The position numbers were made by a program, and so were the translations under genes. DNA of 19,238 nt from Nanobdellota archaeon (GTDB lineage: Archaea > Nanobdellota > Nanobdellia > Woesearchaeales > CG1-02-33-12): positions 1-19,238 of the forward strand of contig JAHIFA010000158.1 in NCBI GenBank assembly GCA_018901315.1, read 5' to 3'. The notes under the pieces are model-generated. The model was not told the DNA's origin. It made no database searches and saw nothing but the letters and a program-made list of their open reading frames with translations. This document shows, piece after piece, positions 1-9,451 of the stretch (the stretch's first letter is position 1; each line of letters begins with the position of its first letter).

Positions 1-1
1 C

Positions 2-718
2 ACTTTTTATAAAACAAGCAATGATGCGCACACTAACATAGTACAGCATAAATATAATTTATGCAAGTATATATCATGTGATAAAACAATCTGGGGCGGC
101 TGGTATACTGATATAATAGACCAGAACAAGGGCCTTGAGATCTTCAAGGAGATGAAGTTTAATAGTGGTGAGGGAGCAACATTCTGGCCAACAAGCCCAA
201 AGGATAGCATTGTCTTAAGCCTTGCAACAGGATGTCTTCCTGGAATAATACATGGTCTGCAGAAGGCAAGGCAGGTAGAATGTTATTATGTATTATGCCT
301 CAAGAAAGCAGCTGATGAGGGAATTCCATTGTCTGTTTGTGATGAGCAAAAAGCATATCTTGAATGTGTGTTTATCTTTGGAGAAATATTCCAGATAATA
401 CCCTTTGCAGGATTTTTCAAGGGATTGGCAGAACAATTTACAATGATAGTTTCAGACCCATTAGGGCTTATATTCGGAGGGCTTAATTTTTACTGTAAGA
501 TGCAGCCAGCAGGTGCACCACATGCTATTTGTGTGATAGGCCATTTAGTGCCAACATTAGCATCCATTACACAAGACATAATAGGATTTGCTGACACAGA
601 CAGCTGGTGGATAAGCGGTGATGTATGTGAGGAGGCCCTAAAACCAATGCCTGAAACAACAGAAGAAGAGGCAGAAGAAGGCACAGAAGAAACAAATGGG
701 GAAGAAACAGGAGAATAA
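2..718 (+). CDS. Cys-rich surface/secreted protein, 3' part only
   Basis: The reading frame is open from base 2 to the TAA at 716-718 (238 codons), so the gene begins before the window. An internal ATG at 152 exists, but the Cys-containing frame upstream of it (NLCKYISCDKTIWGG) looks like the same protein. Visible features are scattered Cys residues, two hydrophobic stretches (around AYLECVFIFGEIFQIIPFAG and GLIFGGLNFY), and a very acidic Glu/Thr tail. The segment SPKDSIVLSLATGCLPGII followed by spaced Cys and VC resembles DPTSDIIRSVQAVCLPAISG in the large protein at 5480-9451, so the two are probably paralogues. It leads the packed envelope cluster. The function is unknown; a membrane or secreted location is inferred from the neighbours and composition. 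Confidence 0.75.
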   Translation, partial: TFYKTSNDAHTNIVQHKYNLCKYISCDKTIWGGWYTDIIDQNKGLEIFKEMKFNSGEGATFWPTSPKDSIVLSLATGCLPGIIHGLQKARQVECYYVLCLKKAADEGIPLSVCDEQKAYLECVFIFGEIFQIIPFAGFFKGLAEQFTMIVSDPLGLIFGGLNFYCKMQPAGAPHAICVIGHLVPTLASITQDIIGFADTDSWWISGDVCEEALKPMPETTEEEAEEGTEETNGEETGE

Positions 719-761
719 GAATAAAAAACCAATTAATTAAAATCACACATAAAAATAAAAT

Positions 762-2690
762 ATGAGTAAGAAGATGAAAAAAGGAAAAACAATTTCAATG
801 GTTTTAATAATTGTAATGATTGTCTTGCTAGCTGGAGGTATTGTTAGAAGTGTTGATATAGTGACTAAAGAAGAAATGTCTAATGAAGAAGTTGAAAAAT
901 CAACACAAGATAATACAGAAGATCTATACATTATAAAAGACGCAGCAAATAATGAGTTTTCAACAGAAATAAAACCTCCAATGGCTCCTGCAAAAATTCC
1001 TGTTGTAGAAGAGGCTAAACAACAAGTTTTAGCATTCTCTTCTGAACAACAACGGGATAATTTTATTAAAGAATTAAATATTATAAAAGTGTTTAACAAC
1101 CAAATAAGGGTTGAAGATAACAAAGTGATATACACTGCTTGGAATCAAGATGAGAAAGATGTTAGTTTAGCAGAAACTTACAATGCTGTTATAATCTTTG
1201 ATGAAAAAGGAGCTATAGAATCAAAAACATATACTAAAAAATATTCAGAAGAATTAACCAGAAAAACAATAATTAAACCTAAAGAATTGACTGAAAAAAG
1301 CTGGATAAATGATTTATTAGATTATATTATAATAGATAGTAATGCTAATGGGGAAATTGATAATGGTGATAAAAAAATAGATATTAGCAAAGCACAGATG
1401 GGGATTACAGATGTTTCTTATGAATATGAAAAAGGTGTTTACAGCGCAACATTAAAAGATGGAAGCAAAGGCGAATTAAAAGAAATAGGAGAAGAGAAGA
1501 AGCTTCTGAGGTTTGTTTATGAAACTGAAGAAAATGTTGTACATACATTACAATCATTAGATGGAGGGGGCACTTTGGAGTTTTATGATAAAAACACTGA
1601 AGAAGGAGATAAAGGAACTGGAACAATAACAATCATAAGAGGCAGTGAAAAGATTAAGTTTTATGGAACTTTTGATGAAGATGGAATGATTGTTAAAGAT
1701 GGAAAAACCATCCTGGCTAAACTAGACAACGGAAATATTCTAACAGATTACAAAGGTGGAGAACCGCAAACAATTTATTATGCCAAGGACACTTTTGGTT
1801 ATAAGGAATATGCTTTTGGCAGAATACAAAAAGACGGCTCAGAAAATGTATACTTGTCTGGGTATGTTCCATTTGCATTTAAACCCAAAGAGGGAGAGAC
1901 AGTATTTATTAAAGTAGATAAAGAGGGAAATTATGTTTATACAGATATTAATGGAAATGTATTAAGTGAAAATATTGCCAGTGTTAAAGAAGCAAAGGCA
2001 ATGGTCACAAAATCATTGATAGGCCCAGCATTTGAGGCAGCTGTAGAGGGTGCACGTGGAGGCATAGCACTTTCAAATCTTCTTAACAGCTGGCTTGACA
2101 TTGACTTTATAACAAACTGGAGAAAGAAAACTGATGAGTTCTTCTCAGAGACTGTTATTGGCAGGATAATAAGCGGGAAGTGGGAAGAAAGCGTCTGCCA
2201 TTCAAAAATTGAAAAAATACCAGACAGCATTGCTGTTGTAAATATAAATAATATTATGGGATTTGCAGCCCATGTTGAGGGAGAAAGAAGCTCTGCAATA
2301 AAAACAAACAATCAAACATTATATTTCTACAAGATAACATTTGGAGTTAATCCCTATGGCATGGGAAACATCACATTCGAGCTTTTAATAGATGGGCATG
2401 TTGTTGACCTTGACAATGATGGAATGGCTGACAAAATAAAGCTTGAAGCAGATAAAACCTATAGCGGAACAGGAGAAAAAGCAGTTGTAAGATACAAAGA
2501 TAAAATTTACGAAGAGGTATGCATCAAGTTCTACAACACAGAAAATTTAAATGCAGAATTCAGGAACTCCTTAAAAGATGATAAACTCTGCAACAAGATA
2601 GTTGAGGTTGACCTAAGTTCTGTTGAAATTTCAGAGCCAGCAAGCTCAACAGCTGTTTCCAGCACATCAACTGGCCAGCAGGGATGGTAA
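762..2690 (+). CDS. Anchored extracellular protein with Ca-binding-like loops
   Basis: Hypothetical 642-aa protein. A basic N-terminus (MSKKMKKGK) precedes one hydrophobic helix at about residues 10-28, which fits a signal anchor, with the rest outside the cell. Two acidic loops look like EF-hand/dockerin-type Ca sites: DSNANGEIDNGD at 192-203 and DLDNDGMADK near 548. The middle part (about 210-400) is rich in short Gly/Lys/Asp beta-like repeats. The C-terminal third carries a few Cys (KWEESVCHSK, EEVCIKF, DKLCNK), and the end is a Ser/Thr linker (SSTAVSSTSTGQQGW). From memory, the part from about residue 410 on resembles a segment found in other Woesearchaeota-like genomes; this is unverified. 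The next gene starts 2 nt after its stop, so the two are probably co-transcribed. No enzyme motif is seen. Confidence 0.8.
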   Translation: MSKKMKKGKTISMVLIIVMIVLLAGGIVRSVDIVTKEEMSNEEVEKSTQDNTEDLYIIKDAANNEFSTEIKPPMAPAKIPVVEEAKQQVLAFSSEQQRDNFIKELNIIKVFNNQIRVEDNKVIYTAWNQDEKDVSLAETYNAVIIFDEKGAIESKTYTKKYSEELTRKTIIKPKELTEKSWINDLLDYIIIDSNANGEIDNGDKKIDISKAQMGITDVSYEYEKGVYSATLKDGSKGELKEIGEEKKLLRFVYETEENVVHTLQSLDGGGTLEFYDKNTEEGDKGTGTITIIRGSEKIKFYGTFDEDGMIVKDGKTILAKLDNGNILTDYKGGEPQTIYYAKDTFGYKEYAFGRIQKDGSENVYLSGYVPFAFKPKEGETVFIKVDKEGNYVYTDINGNVLSENIASVKEAKAMVTKSLIGPAFEAAVEGARGGIALSNLLNSWLDIDFITNWRKKTDEFFSETVIGRIISGKWEESVCHSKIEKIPDSIAVVNINNIMGFAAHVEGERSSAIKTNNQTLYFYKITFGVNPYGMGNITFELLIDGHVVDLDNDGMADKIKLEADKTYSGTGEKAVVRYKDKIYEEVCIKFYNTENLNAEFRNSLKDDKLCNKIVEVDLSSVEISEPASSTAVSSTSTGQQGW

Positions 2691-2691
2691 A

Positions 2692-3525
2692 ATGGCATAT
2701 TTAAATAATCAAATAAACTTATTCAAAAAAAGCTTTAAACTTGACAAAAAGAGATTTCTTTCAGTAATATTTTTTGATTTTATTTTTATCCTAGTTTCAT
2801 ATATTGCACTCTTTTTATGCGGTATGTGGTTAAACAGCTCTGCTTCAAAAATAAGCGGATTAGACCTAACAACCCTTACTGAAAATGCTGTAAATGAGCT
2901 TGCTGCACTAAAAAGCTTCTACTATGGAATACTGGTCTGTTCACTGCTATTAATCATATTTTTGTTTTTTGCATGGTCTTTTTTCCAGGGTTTTATATGG
3001 AATACTATACTTAAAAAGAAATTTAATTTAGATTATTTCAAGAAGTTCCTGCTGTTAAACCTGGCCTGCATTCCATTATCAATAATCTTTTTTTTTATAG
3101 CAGCAATCTGGTTTTGGTTTTTTAAGTCAGTATTTTTGTTTTTCTCAGCTACTGGACTTAACAAAAGCCTTGTTATGTTTATATTATTGGTTTTATTCAC
3201 TTTTGTCTTCCTGCCAATTCTGCTTTACTTGATTAACTGCATACCAATTGTTTATATTTATTTTACAAAGAAAAACAAAATATTGGATTCTTTTAAAAAT
3301 ACATTTGATGTTGCAGTTAAAAAAATCCATTTGCTGTATGTTCCCTGCCTAATAATGAGCCTTGTCTTTGTTTTTTTAGCTGTAATCACAATACCATTTA
3401 ACATTCTGCCAGTATGGCTTATATCATTAGCTTCATTTGTTTTGCTTGTTGTTTATGCAGCATGGACAAGATTTTATATTGCAGTTGTTATAGCAGAATT
3501 AGAGAGAATTCACCACAAGATTTAA
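2692..3525 (+). CDS. Six-helix integral membrane protein (paralogue of 9441-10271)
   Basis: 277 aa if started at ATG 2692 (MAYLNNQINLFKKSF), one base after the stop of the preceding gene. The frame is open further upstream, but that stretch overlaps the previous gene's Ser/Thr tail in another frame. I count about six hydrophobic segments, near residues 18-43, 60-90, 108-145, 155-185, 212-235 and 243-265, with Lys-rich loops and no large soluble domain. FFQGFIWNTILKKKFNLDYF matches IFQGLVWF...LEEKTNFKEY in the 276-aa protein at 9441-10271. KKNKILDSFKNTFDVAVKK matches KKHSFVDSIKKSFSLGTKE there. The length and helix order also agree, so they are paralogues. The role is unknown; a membrane partner for the large exported neighbours is plausible. 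Confidence 0.82.
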   Translation: MAYLNNQINLFKKSFKLDKKRFLSVIFFDFIFILVSYIALFLCGMWLNSSASKISGLDLTTLTENAVNELAALKSFYYGILVCSLLLIIFLFFAWSFFQGFIWNTILKKKFNLDYFKKFLLLNLACIPLSIIFFFIAAIWFWFFKSVFLFFSATGLNKSLVMFILLVLFTFVFLPILLYLINCIPIVYIYFTKKNKILDSFKNTFDVAVKKIHLLYVPCLIMSLVFVFLAVITIPFNILPVWLISLASFVLLVVYAAWTRFYIAVVIAELERIHHKI

Positions 3526-3555
3526 ATATATGTTATATAGAGTATTCTTAGAGGT
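3521..3555 (+). promoter_or_regulatory. Internal TATA-like box and Shine-Dalgarno before the 638-aa gene
   Basis: TTTAAATATA at 3521-3530 overlaps the stop codon of the preceding gene. GAGGT at 3551-3555 lies 3 nt before ATG 3559. This suggests an internal promoter and an SD-led start for the 638-aa protein, rather than translation only from the upstream message. The spacing of TATA box to SD is tight, so this is a tentative call. Confidence 0.4.
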
Positions 3556-3558
3556 ATT

Positions 3559-5475
3559 ATGAAAAAAAGAGGTCAGATAACAGTCTTTGTAATAATTGGA
3601 ATTCTTGTTATTCTGGGATTTTTGCTTTTTTTTTACCTGAGGGAAAAAACAACTTTTTTCAGTCCAGAGATTGTTGTGCCGCAGGAAATTGCCCCTGTAA
3701 AAAGATATGTTGAAAGCTGTATGCAGGATATTGGCGAAAAAGCTGTGATAAAGCTTGGAATGCAGTCTGGGTATGTTGAAATACCAGAAGACATAGCAAT
3801 GAATCCAGGAGCTTATATTCAGGTTGGTGGGCCAATAAAACTGCCATATTGGTATCTTAACGGGATGGACACATCGCCAAAACTAAGTGATATGCAATCC
3901 CAAATATCAGACTATGTTTCAAAAAATCTTAAATCCTGCCTAAGAAACTTCTCTGATTTTGATGAGTTTGTTATAGAGGAAAAGGGAGAAATCAAAACAA
4001 AAACAGTTATAGCAGAAGAGGAAGTTGTTATAACAGTAGATTATCCATTAGTTATTAAAAATAAAATGGGGGATAAGATAACCACATTATCCCAATATGC
4101 GGCATCTGTTCCAGTAAGGCTTAAGAAAATCTACAGGCTTGCAAAGGGAATAATGGAATCAGAGAATAAGGGCATGTTCCTTGAAAAGACAACTATTGAC
4201 CTAATGGCTCTTGACCCTGAAATCCCTTTTACAGACATGGTTTTCTCGTGCAAAAACCTTGAGTGGAGCAAGGCAGATGTTGAGCAGTCTGTCAAAGAGC
4301 TGTTATATTACAACCTGCCAAAGATAAGGATTGACAAAACAGATTATATTCCCTTTTTATATGATCCTGTAATATACAGGAAATTCCAGGAAATAGATAT
4401 TGAAAAAGATTCAATACCAAAAGACATACCAGAGGATATTTATGAATACAATCATTTTTTCTGGGCTCCTGTTAGTGAAAATTTTGATGATATGAAAGCA
4501 GGAGTAAGGTATATGCAGGACTGGGGAATCCAGCTTGAGGCAAGGCCAAGCGACGGAGATGCCATGAAACCCAACATGGTTGAAGGATCTCAAAAATATC
4601 TCAGTATGTTCTGCATAAACATTTATCACTTTACATATGATATTATTTATCCTGTTGAGATAGCAATAAGAGATGAAAAATCATTTAATAATAATGGCTA
4701 TGTTTTCAGGTTTGCATTTCCAGTCTTGATTAACCATAACCAGGGTGACAGATCTGACTTTGGAATGACAAAGCTTGCAAGCTATCAGGACGCAGGATTT
4801 TGCAATGAATTAACAGAAGAGGATTATGTTATTAGTGCAAAAAATTCAAGAACAAATAAGGATTTGGATAATGTAAGCATTTCATTTAACTGCATAAAGT
4901 ATCAATGCAATCTAGGGTTTATAAAGGCAGAGGCAAATAGGTACAGACTAAAAACAAAGCTGCCTTCAGCATGTGTTAATGGAATAATAATAGCAGAGAA
5001 AGATGGATATTTAAGAGCAGAGCAGCAGGTTATTGAAAGTGATGTTTTAGTTATGATGGATCCATTAAAAAGCTTTGATTTTAAAGTTATGAAATTTAAG
5101 GTTGATAAAAATAATGAGAACATAGGTTCAAGTAATTTGGGCAATAATGAAAAAGCAGTAATATACATCAAGTCATTAAATAAAAGCCATGATGTCTTTG
5201 CAACATACCCTGCTGAGGAAGGAATGGAAGAAATAGAGCTTGTTGACAATGATAATGAGTATTACCTTGAGATTTTCCTTATGAATGGCGATCAGCTTAC
5301 AGGGGGATTCAAGGCAGACTGGAAACTAAGCTACAATAATCTTATTGGTAAGGATAAAATAACATTTTATGTTTATGACGAAGGTGTTGCAAAAACAGAT
5401 GATGATAAGGTAAATATGATAAAGTTCTTAAATGATAATAGAAATAAGAATGAATTAATGCCAAAATTTGAATGA
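3559..5475 (+). CDS. Pilin-like-anchored surface protein, 638 aa
   Basis: Starts at ATG 3559, supported by an upstream GAGGT. The N-terminus MKKRGQITVFVIIGILVILG is a short basic stretch, a Gly-Gln pair, then a single hydrophobic helix (about 7-27). This resembles archaeal class III/type IV-pilin-like signal sequences, but the +5 Glu of true pilins is not obvious, so processing by a prepilin peptidase is uncertain. The ectodomain of about 600 aa has spaced Cys (ESCMQDIG, LKSCLRNF, FSCKNLEW, MFCINIYH, AGFCNEL, CVNG) that could form disulfides. From memory, N-terminal halves like this (KRYVESCMQDIGEKAVIKLG) recur in Woesearchaeota/Pacearchaeota proteins without assigned function. It lies between a membrane protein and a giant secreted protein, so a structural envelope role is inferred. 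Confidence 0.82.
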   Translation: MKKRGQITVFVIIGILVILGFLLFFYLREKTTFFSPEIVVPQEIAPVKRYVESCMQDIGEKAVIKLGMQSGYVEIPEDIAMNPGAYIQVGGPIKLPYWYLNGMDTSPKLSDMQSQISDYVSKNLKSCLRNFSDFDEFVIEEKGEIKTKTVIAEEEVVITVDYPLVIKNKMGDKITTLSQYAASVPVRLKKIYRLAKGIMESENKGMFLEKTTIDLMALDPEIPFTDMVFSCKNLEWSKADVEQSVKELLYYNLPKIRIDKTDYIPFLYDPVIYRKFQEIDIEKDSIPKDIPEDIYEYNHFFWAPVSENFDDMKAGVRYMQDWGIQLEARPSDGDAMKPNMVEGSQKYLSMFCINIYHFTYDIIYPVEIAIRDEKSFNNNGYVFRFAFPVLINHNQGDRSDFGMTKLASYQDAGFCNELTEEDYVISAKNSRTNKDLDNVSISFNCIKYQCNLGFIKAEANRYRLKTKLPSACVNGIIIAEKDGYLRAEQQVIESDVLVMMDPLKSFDFKVMKFKVDKNNENIGSSNLGNNEKAVIYIKSLNKSHDVFATYPAEEGMEEIELVDNDNEYYLEIFLMNGDQLTGGFKADWKLSYNNLIGKDKITFYVYDEGVAKTDDDKVNMIKFLNDNRNKNELMPKFE

Positions 5476-5479
5476 TGTT

Positions 5480-8400
5480 ATGATGAAAGACATAAAACTA
5501 AAGTTAATAGCAATCAGCTGCATATTTCTTATATTAGGCATGCCTGTTTATACTGCAAAGGTTTTTGCACAGGATGAAGAGCAGGTTATTGAGGATAAAA
5601 CTCCCCCATCAATAAACATAGAAAAACCTCCTGAAAAAGTTAGTGAATCATTTCTTGACATCAAGGGAACAACCAATGAGCCTGTAGTAATTGAGGTTAC
5701 TCTCAATTCCAATTATTATGGCACAGCAAGCTCAACTGAAGATAATTCAATTTCAATAGGCATAACCTTAGCAGAAGGCGCTAACAAAATAAAAATTAAC
5801 TCAACAGATGCTGGCGGGAATTCTGTTATAAAGGAGTTTGATGTTTTCTGCGACTCAGAGCAGCCCCAGATAATTTACAATAATATATATGAGTTAAGCC
5901 CTGCATACACAGCAGAACAGACAGTTAAAGGGCAGGTTAACAAGCCAAACATCAATATAGATGTTTTTGTTAATGATAAAAATAAATATTCTGGCAAGTC
6001 TGATTCTGAAGGTAACTTTGAGATTGATATAAAATTAGATAAAAATATTAAAATAGGTGTAACAGACAAAACAATAACTGTTGGAACAGAGGAAGGAAAT
6101 GCATGGGAAAACAAGATAAAAATAGTTGCAACAGATGATTATGGAAGAAATTCAACTATTGAGGATGTTATTACATATACTCTTTGTGGCTATGGCTCTG
6201 ACTGGGATGTCAAAACAGGCAAGATAACTCCTGATGTTGTAATACCTGAGCACTTAATACAGGGAATAGCCCAGTTCAGCTTTCCAATTAATCTGACATA
6301 TAGGGGAAGAAGTGATTCCAGCGAGGTTGCTTTAACGAGCGAGCCGCAGCTTACAAGCTATGGCCTAAGCTTGTCATCAATGGAAGAATATCAGGAGGAG
6401 CTATTTGCAGGCAGTGCAACAAGCTACTGGAATGATGATTACACAATTGGATATTTTATTGTGAACCTTAACAGCTGGACAAAAAGCAAAGAAGAACTTA
6501 ATAACCATAGTTTCATAAAAATACCAGTAAGGCTTGATGTGTATTATGAATATGAGGATGTGAATGGGGATACTGTTGAAAACACGCAAAGAAACTGCTG
6601 GACAATCAGCATGATGGTTGACAAGGAAATTCCTCTTGACAAGATTCCAAAAAAATTGCTGAACTCCACTGTAAATCTCTTAAATTCAACTATAAACCTT
6701 ATTGATGCAATAAAAAAACCAGTTGACACTGTTAAAAAATACACTTTTGTTGGATGCGCTGCATCATGGGCGCTGTATTTTGTTAAATCACTTTCTGTGG
6801 AGTTTTCATGTGTTAGTGTAAAACCAGATGCAATAAGAGCATTAATAGATGGAAAAGATACTTGCGTATCTGCTCAAGAAGTAGGTGATTGTGATGCCTG
6901 CCTTCAATCTTTAAAATCATTAAGAGAAACTGAAAAGATTAGAAACTGGCTTTGCGACAGAATCTTCTGCCCTGCTGTCCCTTCTCTTGATTATCACAAG
7001 GAAAGTTATAAGGACAGCATAACCGATGTAAACCTTTGTAAGGGGGTAACTGATGAAAAATATAGTAACTTTTTTAATGGAAGATTTGGCCCAGATTCAG
7101 ATGAATGCGAGGAAGAATACAAATTTGCATGGGACTCTGCATTCATGACTCTTGATGAATGGGAAAGGGCTAATGCAAAAGAAGGAGAAGTAAAAGAAAG
7201 CTTTTTTGATAAAATATCAGAAGGCCTTGCATTCTGCGAAAAAGCAAAAGAGCAGGAAATAGATGTTGTAACAATTGGCTCTGGAAACAAACAAGTAGTT
7301 TATTTAGTTTATCCAGACGGAAGTGTTTGCATTGGCCAGTCTTCAACAACAGCAAAGGGAACAGAAACATCAGAAGGTGTTTCAGTTGGTGAAGGAGAAA
7401 GTCAAACATTTTACAGTTGTGAAGATGAAAAAAAATTAATAATAAATGAAGAAGGAGTTTATGATGTTAATGGTAAAGAAGTTAAAATACCCCCAGAGGT
7501 CCAATCAAAGAGGGGCGTTGAAGGAACAGATAATTACATCCTTGACCCTACATCAGATATTATAAGGTCTGTGCAGGCCGTATGTTTGCCTGCTATTTCT
7601 GGCTACCTTAACCTGTGGAAGCAGATTCTTGAAGCAGTAAAGCAGTGCTTTGAAACAATAATGATAACCGGCGAGGGAAGTGCTGGCGTCTGCAAGGCAG
7701 TGCTTACAACCTATGTCTGTGATATGATTTATGATGTCATAAGATGCACAGGAGAATCATTTACCCTTGGAGCAGATGATAAAGTCTCAGGAGGTATTGT
7801 AGGAGTGATGCAAAAGATATCAACTGCTGGAACAAATGTTTTAAGTTCTGTTGAAGGGAGATATGGGCAGACAGGAATGTATAACACAATGTTTAATGAA
7901 AGAAAACTTATACACTCTGCATGCTTGTTTGCATTTACAGGCGACTGGGGAGAGTTTGACCTTGATACACTACTCACTGCAGAGGTTGGAATGCCTACAT
8001 TGGGAAGCGAGGGCTTCTTATATCCAACAACAAGAAGATTCATGGGCTCTAACCCGCTTGATTATGGAAGAACAACATATATTTATCATATTGGTGCAGG
8101 AATAATTGCAGGAGCAGACCTAAACTACAGGGTTTATCTGCAATGCTCAAATGACAACTCATGCACAGGAGGAAGATGTGACTGCTTTTACAGGGGCAAG
8201 GAAGAGATATATAATGTTGCATCAGGAAGTTTAAGTGCAGGCGATATGTTTAGTGGTGAATTTTTTGAAAAGATAGTTGATTCTTCTGTAAGGTATGACA
8301 AGGCAGTTATTGAGTGGGACTGGACAGACAACAATGGCCAAATGCAGACAACAACAAAGGTTCAGAATATAAAAGAGGTTGGTGAGAAAACTCCAAATGA

Positions 8401-9451
8401 TTGCAAGCTTGACTCAAAAAGCGGAGAGTTCAGGTGCAAGTATATTATAGGCCAATATGGTGATGCAAGGCTAATTGATGTTGAGGGGGAGGATAAATAT
8501 ACTATTAATGACAAAACAAGTTTTGATGTAAAACTGGAGATTATTCCTCCTGAATCTGGTTATGATATACCTAAATACTTAATATGGAAAATAAAAGACA
8601 GCAAAAACATAATGGTTGATAGCGGACAGATAAGAGTTTTAACCAAGAAAGGAACTATATATGAAGAAAATATTGCAGAATTTGATATAAGGGGATACTT
8701 CACAGGAAAAACCGAAGATACAATAAAAGCAAAGCAATACAATGGTAACAAAAAGCTTGATGTAAAAGAAGAACTGATTGGAACACCTTATGGAAGCGCT
8801 TCTTTCCTTGTAATATTCACAGATGTAAATATTGAAGAAGAGATTTATGTTTATGATATTTATTCTCTAACTGAAGAAGGAGAAAAGGGCAAACTTATTG
8901 AACCTTTTAAACTTGATAAAGATCTTAAGATAATAACTTATGGCTCAAAAAACATAAAGTTTAGGTTAAATTCTCTTCCAAATGTTGGGGATGCCGCGAT
9001 AATAATTGTTGAGAAAGGAAGAGATAGCCATGAATGTGATGAGGATGGGGAAGAAGATTGGAAAGTAATATTTGAACTTCTGCATTCAAAGAAAAAAGAC
9101 GCTGATTTAGATGGAGATAATCCACAGGATTATGAATGCTGCGGCTCAAAAATAGATAGTAAGGAAGTTAAGATAACAATCGATTGTGGAGTTGAGCAAA
9201 AAGACGAAGAAAATAATTGTGAGAAAAACAAGCTGATTAATGAAGAATGTAAATGCGATGGTAAAACATGCGGTAATGTTGGGGCAGCAGACCAATGGAA
9301 CATCTGCTGTGAAATCGGATCAGAGGTTTACTGTAGCGAATTAATTGATGTATCTGGAAATTTTAAATTAGATTATACTAAAATATCTGACCAAGAAATA
9401 ATAGATCTAGAATATCTTGGAGAGTTGTGTGAATTAAGCGATGGAACTTAA
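5480..9451 (+). CDS. Giant secreted Cys-rich protein with Ig-like N-terminal domains
   Basis: 1,323 aa from ATG 5480; an in-frame TTG at 5468 is possible but overlaps the previous stop and is less likely. A signal peptide is clear: basic start, hydrophobic core (LKLIAISCIFLILGMPVY), likely cleavage after KVFA around residue 30. Residues of about 35-125 (starting DKTPPSINIEKPPEKV, with GTTNEPVVIEV) and 125-235 look like two Ig-like/carbohydrate-binding-type beta domains. The middle (about 440-760) has many Cys, including CDACLQSL, LCDRIFCP, VCLPAISG and YVCDMIYDVIRC. Residues 700-760 resemble the fragment at 2-718. The C-terminal 150 residues are again Cys-rich (YECCGSK, ECKCDGKTCG, NICCEIG), like small disulfide domains. 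Its end overlaps the next ATG by 11 nt, indicating translational coupling. No catalytic motif is seen; an adhesin or surface-complex subunit is an inference. Confidence 0.85.
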   Translation: MMKDIKLKLIAISCIFLILGMPVYTAKVFAQDEEQVIEDKTPPSINIEKPPEKVSESFLDIKGTTNEPVVIEVTLNSNYYGTASSTEDNSISIGITLAEGANKIKINSTDAGGNSVIKEFDVFCDSEQPQIIYNNIYELSPAYTAEQTVKGQVNKPNINIDVFVNDKNKYSGKSDSEGNFEIDIKLDKNIKIGVTDKTITVGTEEGNAWENKIKIVATDDYGRNSTIEDVITYTLCGYGSDWDVKTGKITPDVVIPEHLIQGIAQFSFPINLTYRGRSDSSEVALTSEPQLTSYGLSLSSMEEYQEELFAGSATSYWNDDYTIGYFIVNLNSWTKSKEELNNHSFIKIPVRLDVYYEYEDVNGDTVENTQRNCWTISMMVDKEIPLDKIPKKLLNSTVNLLNSTINLIDAIKKPVDTVKKYTFVGCAASWALYFVKSLSVEFSCVSVKPDAIRALIDGKDTCVSAQEVGDCDACLQSLKSLRETEKIRNWLCDRIFCPAVPSLDYHKESYKDSITDVNLCKGVTDEKYSNFFNGRFGPDSDECEEEYKFAWDSAFMTLDEWERANAKEGEVKESFFDKISEGLAFCEKAKEQEIDVVTIGSGNKQVVYLVYPDGSVCIGQSSTTAKGTETSEGVSVGEGESQTFYSCEDEKKLIINEEGVYDVNGKEVKIPPEVQSKRGVEGTDNYILDPTSDIIRSVQAVCLPAISGYLNLWKQILEAVKQCFETIMITGEGSAGVCKAVLTTYVCDMIYDVIRCTGESFTLGADDKVSGGIVGVMQKISTAGTNVLSSVEGRYGQTGMYNTMFNERKLIHSACLFAFTGDWGEFDLDTLLTAEVGMPTLGSEGFLYPTTRRFMGSNPLDYGRTTYIYHIGAGIIAGADLNYRVYLQCSNDNSCTGGRCDCFYRGKEEIYNVASGSLSAGDMFSGEFFEKIVDSSVRYDKAVIEWDWTDNNGQMQTTTKVQNIKEVGEKTPNDCKLDSKSGEFRCKYIIGQYGDARLIDVEGEDKYTINDKTSFDVKLEIIPPESGYDIPKYLIWKIKDSKNIMVDSGQIRVLTKKGTIYEENIAEFDIRGYFTGKTEDTIKAKQYNGNKKLDVKEELIGTPYGSASFLVIFTDVNIEEEIYVYDIYSLTEEGEKGKLIEPFKLDKDLKIITYGSKNIKFRLNSLPNVGDAAIIIVEKGRDSHECDEDGEEDWKVIFELLHSKKKDADLDGDNPQDYECCGSKIDSKEVKITIDCGVEQKDEENNCEKNKLINEECKCDGKTCGNVGAADQWNICCEIGSEVYCSELIDVSGNFKLDYTKISDQEIIDLEYLGELCELSDGT

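Noticed and set aside
2623..2691. Upstream extension of the first membrane protein
   Set aside because: It overlaps the Ser/Thr-rich tail of the previous gene in another frame, and starting at ATG 2692 gives the same length as the paralogue.
5468..5479. TTG start for the giant secreted protein
   Set aside because: It overlaps the previous stop and adds four residues before the normal signal-peptide start at ATG 5480.
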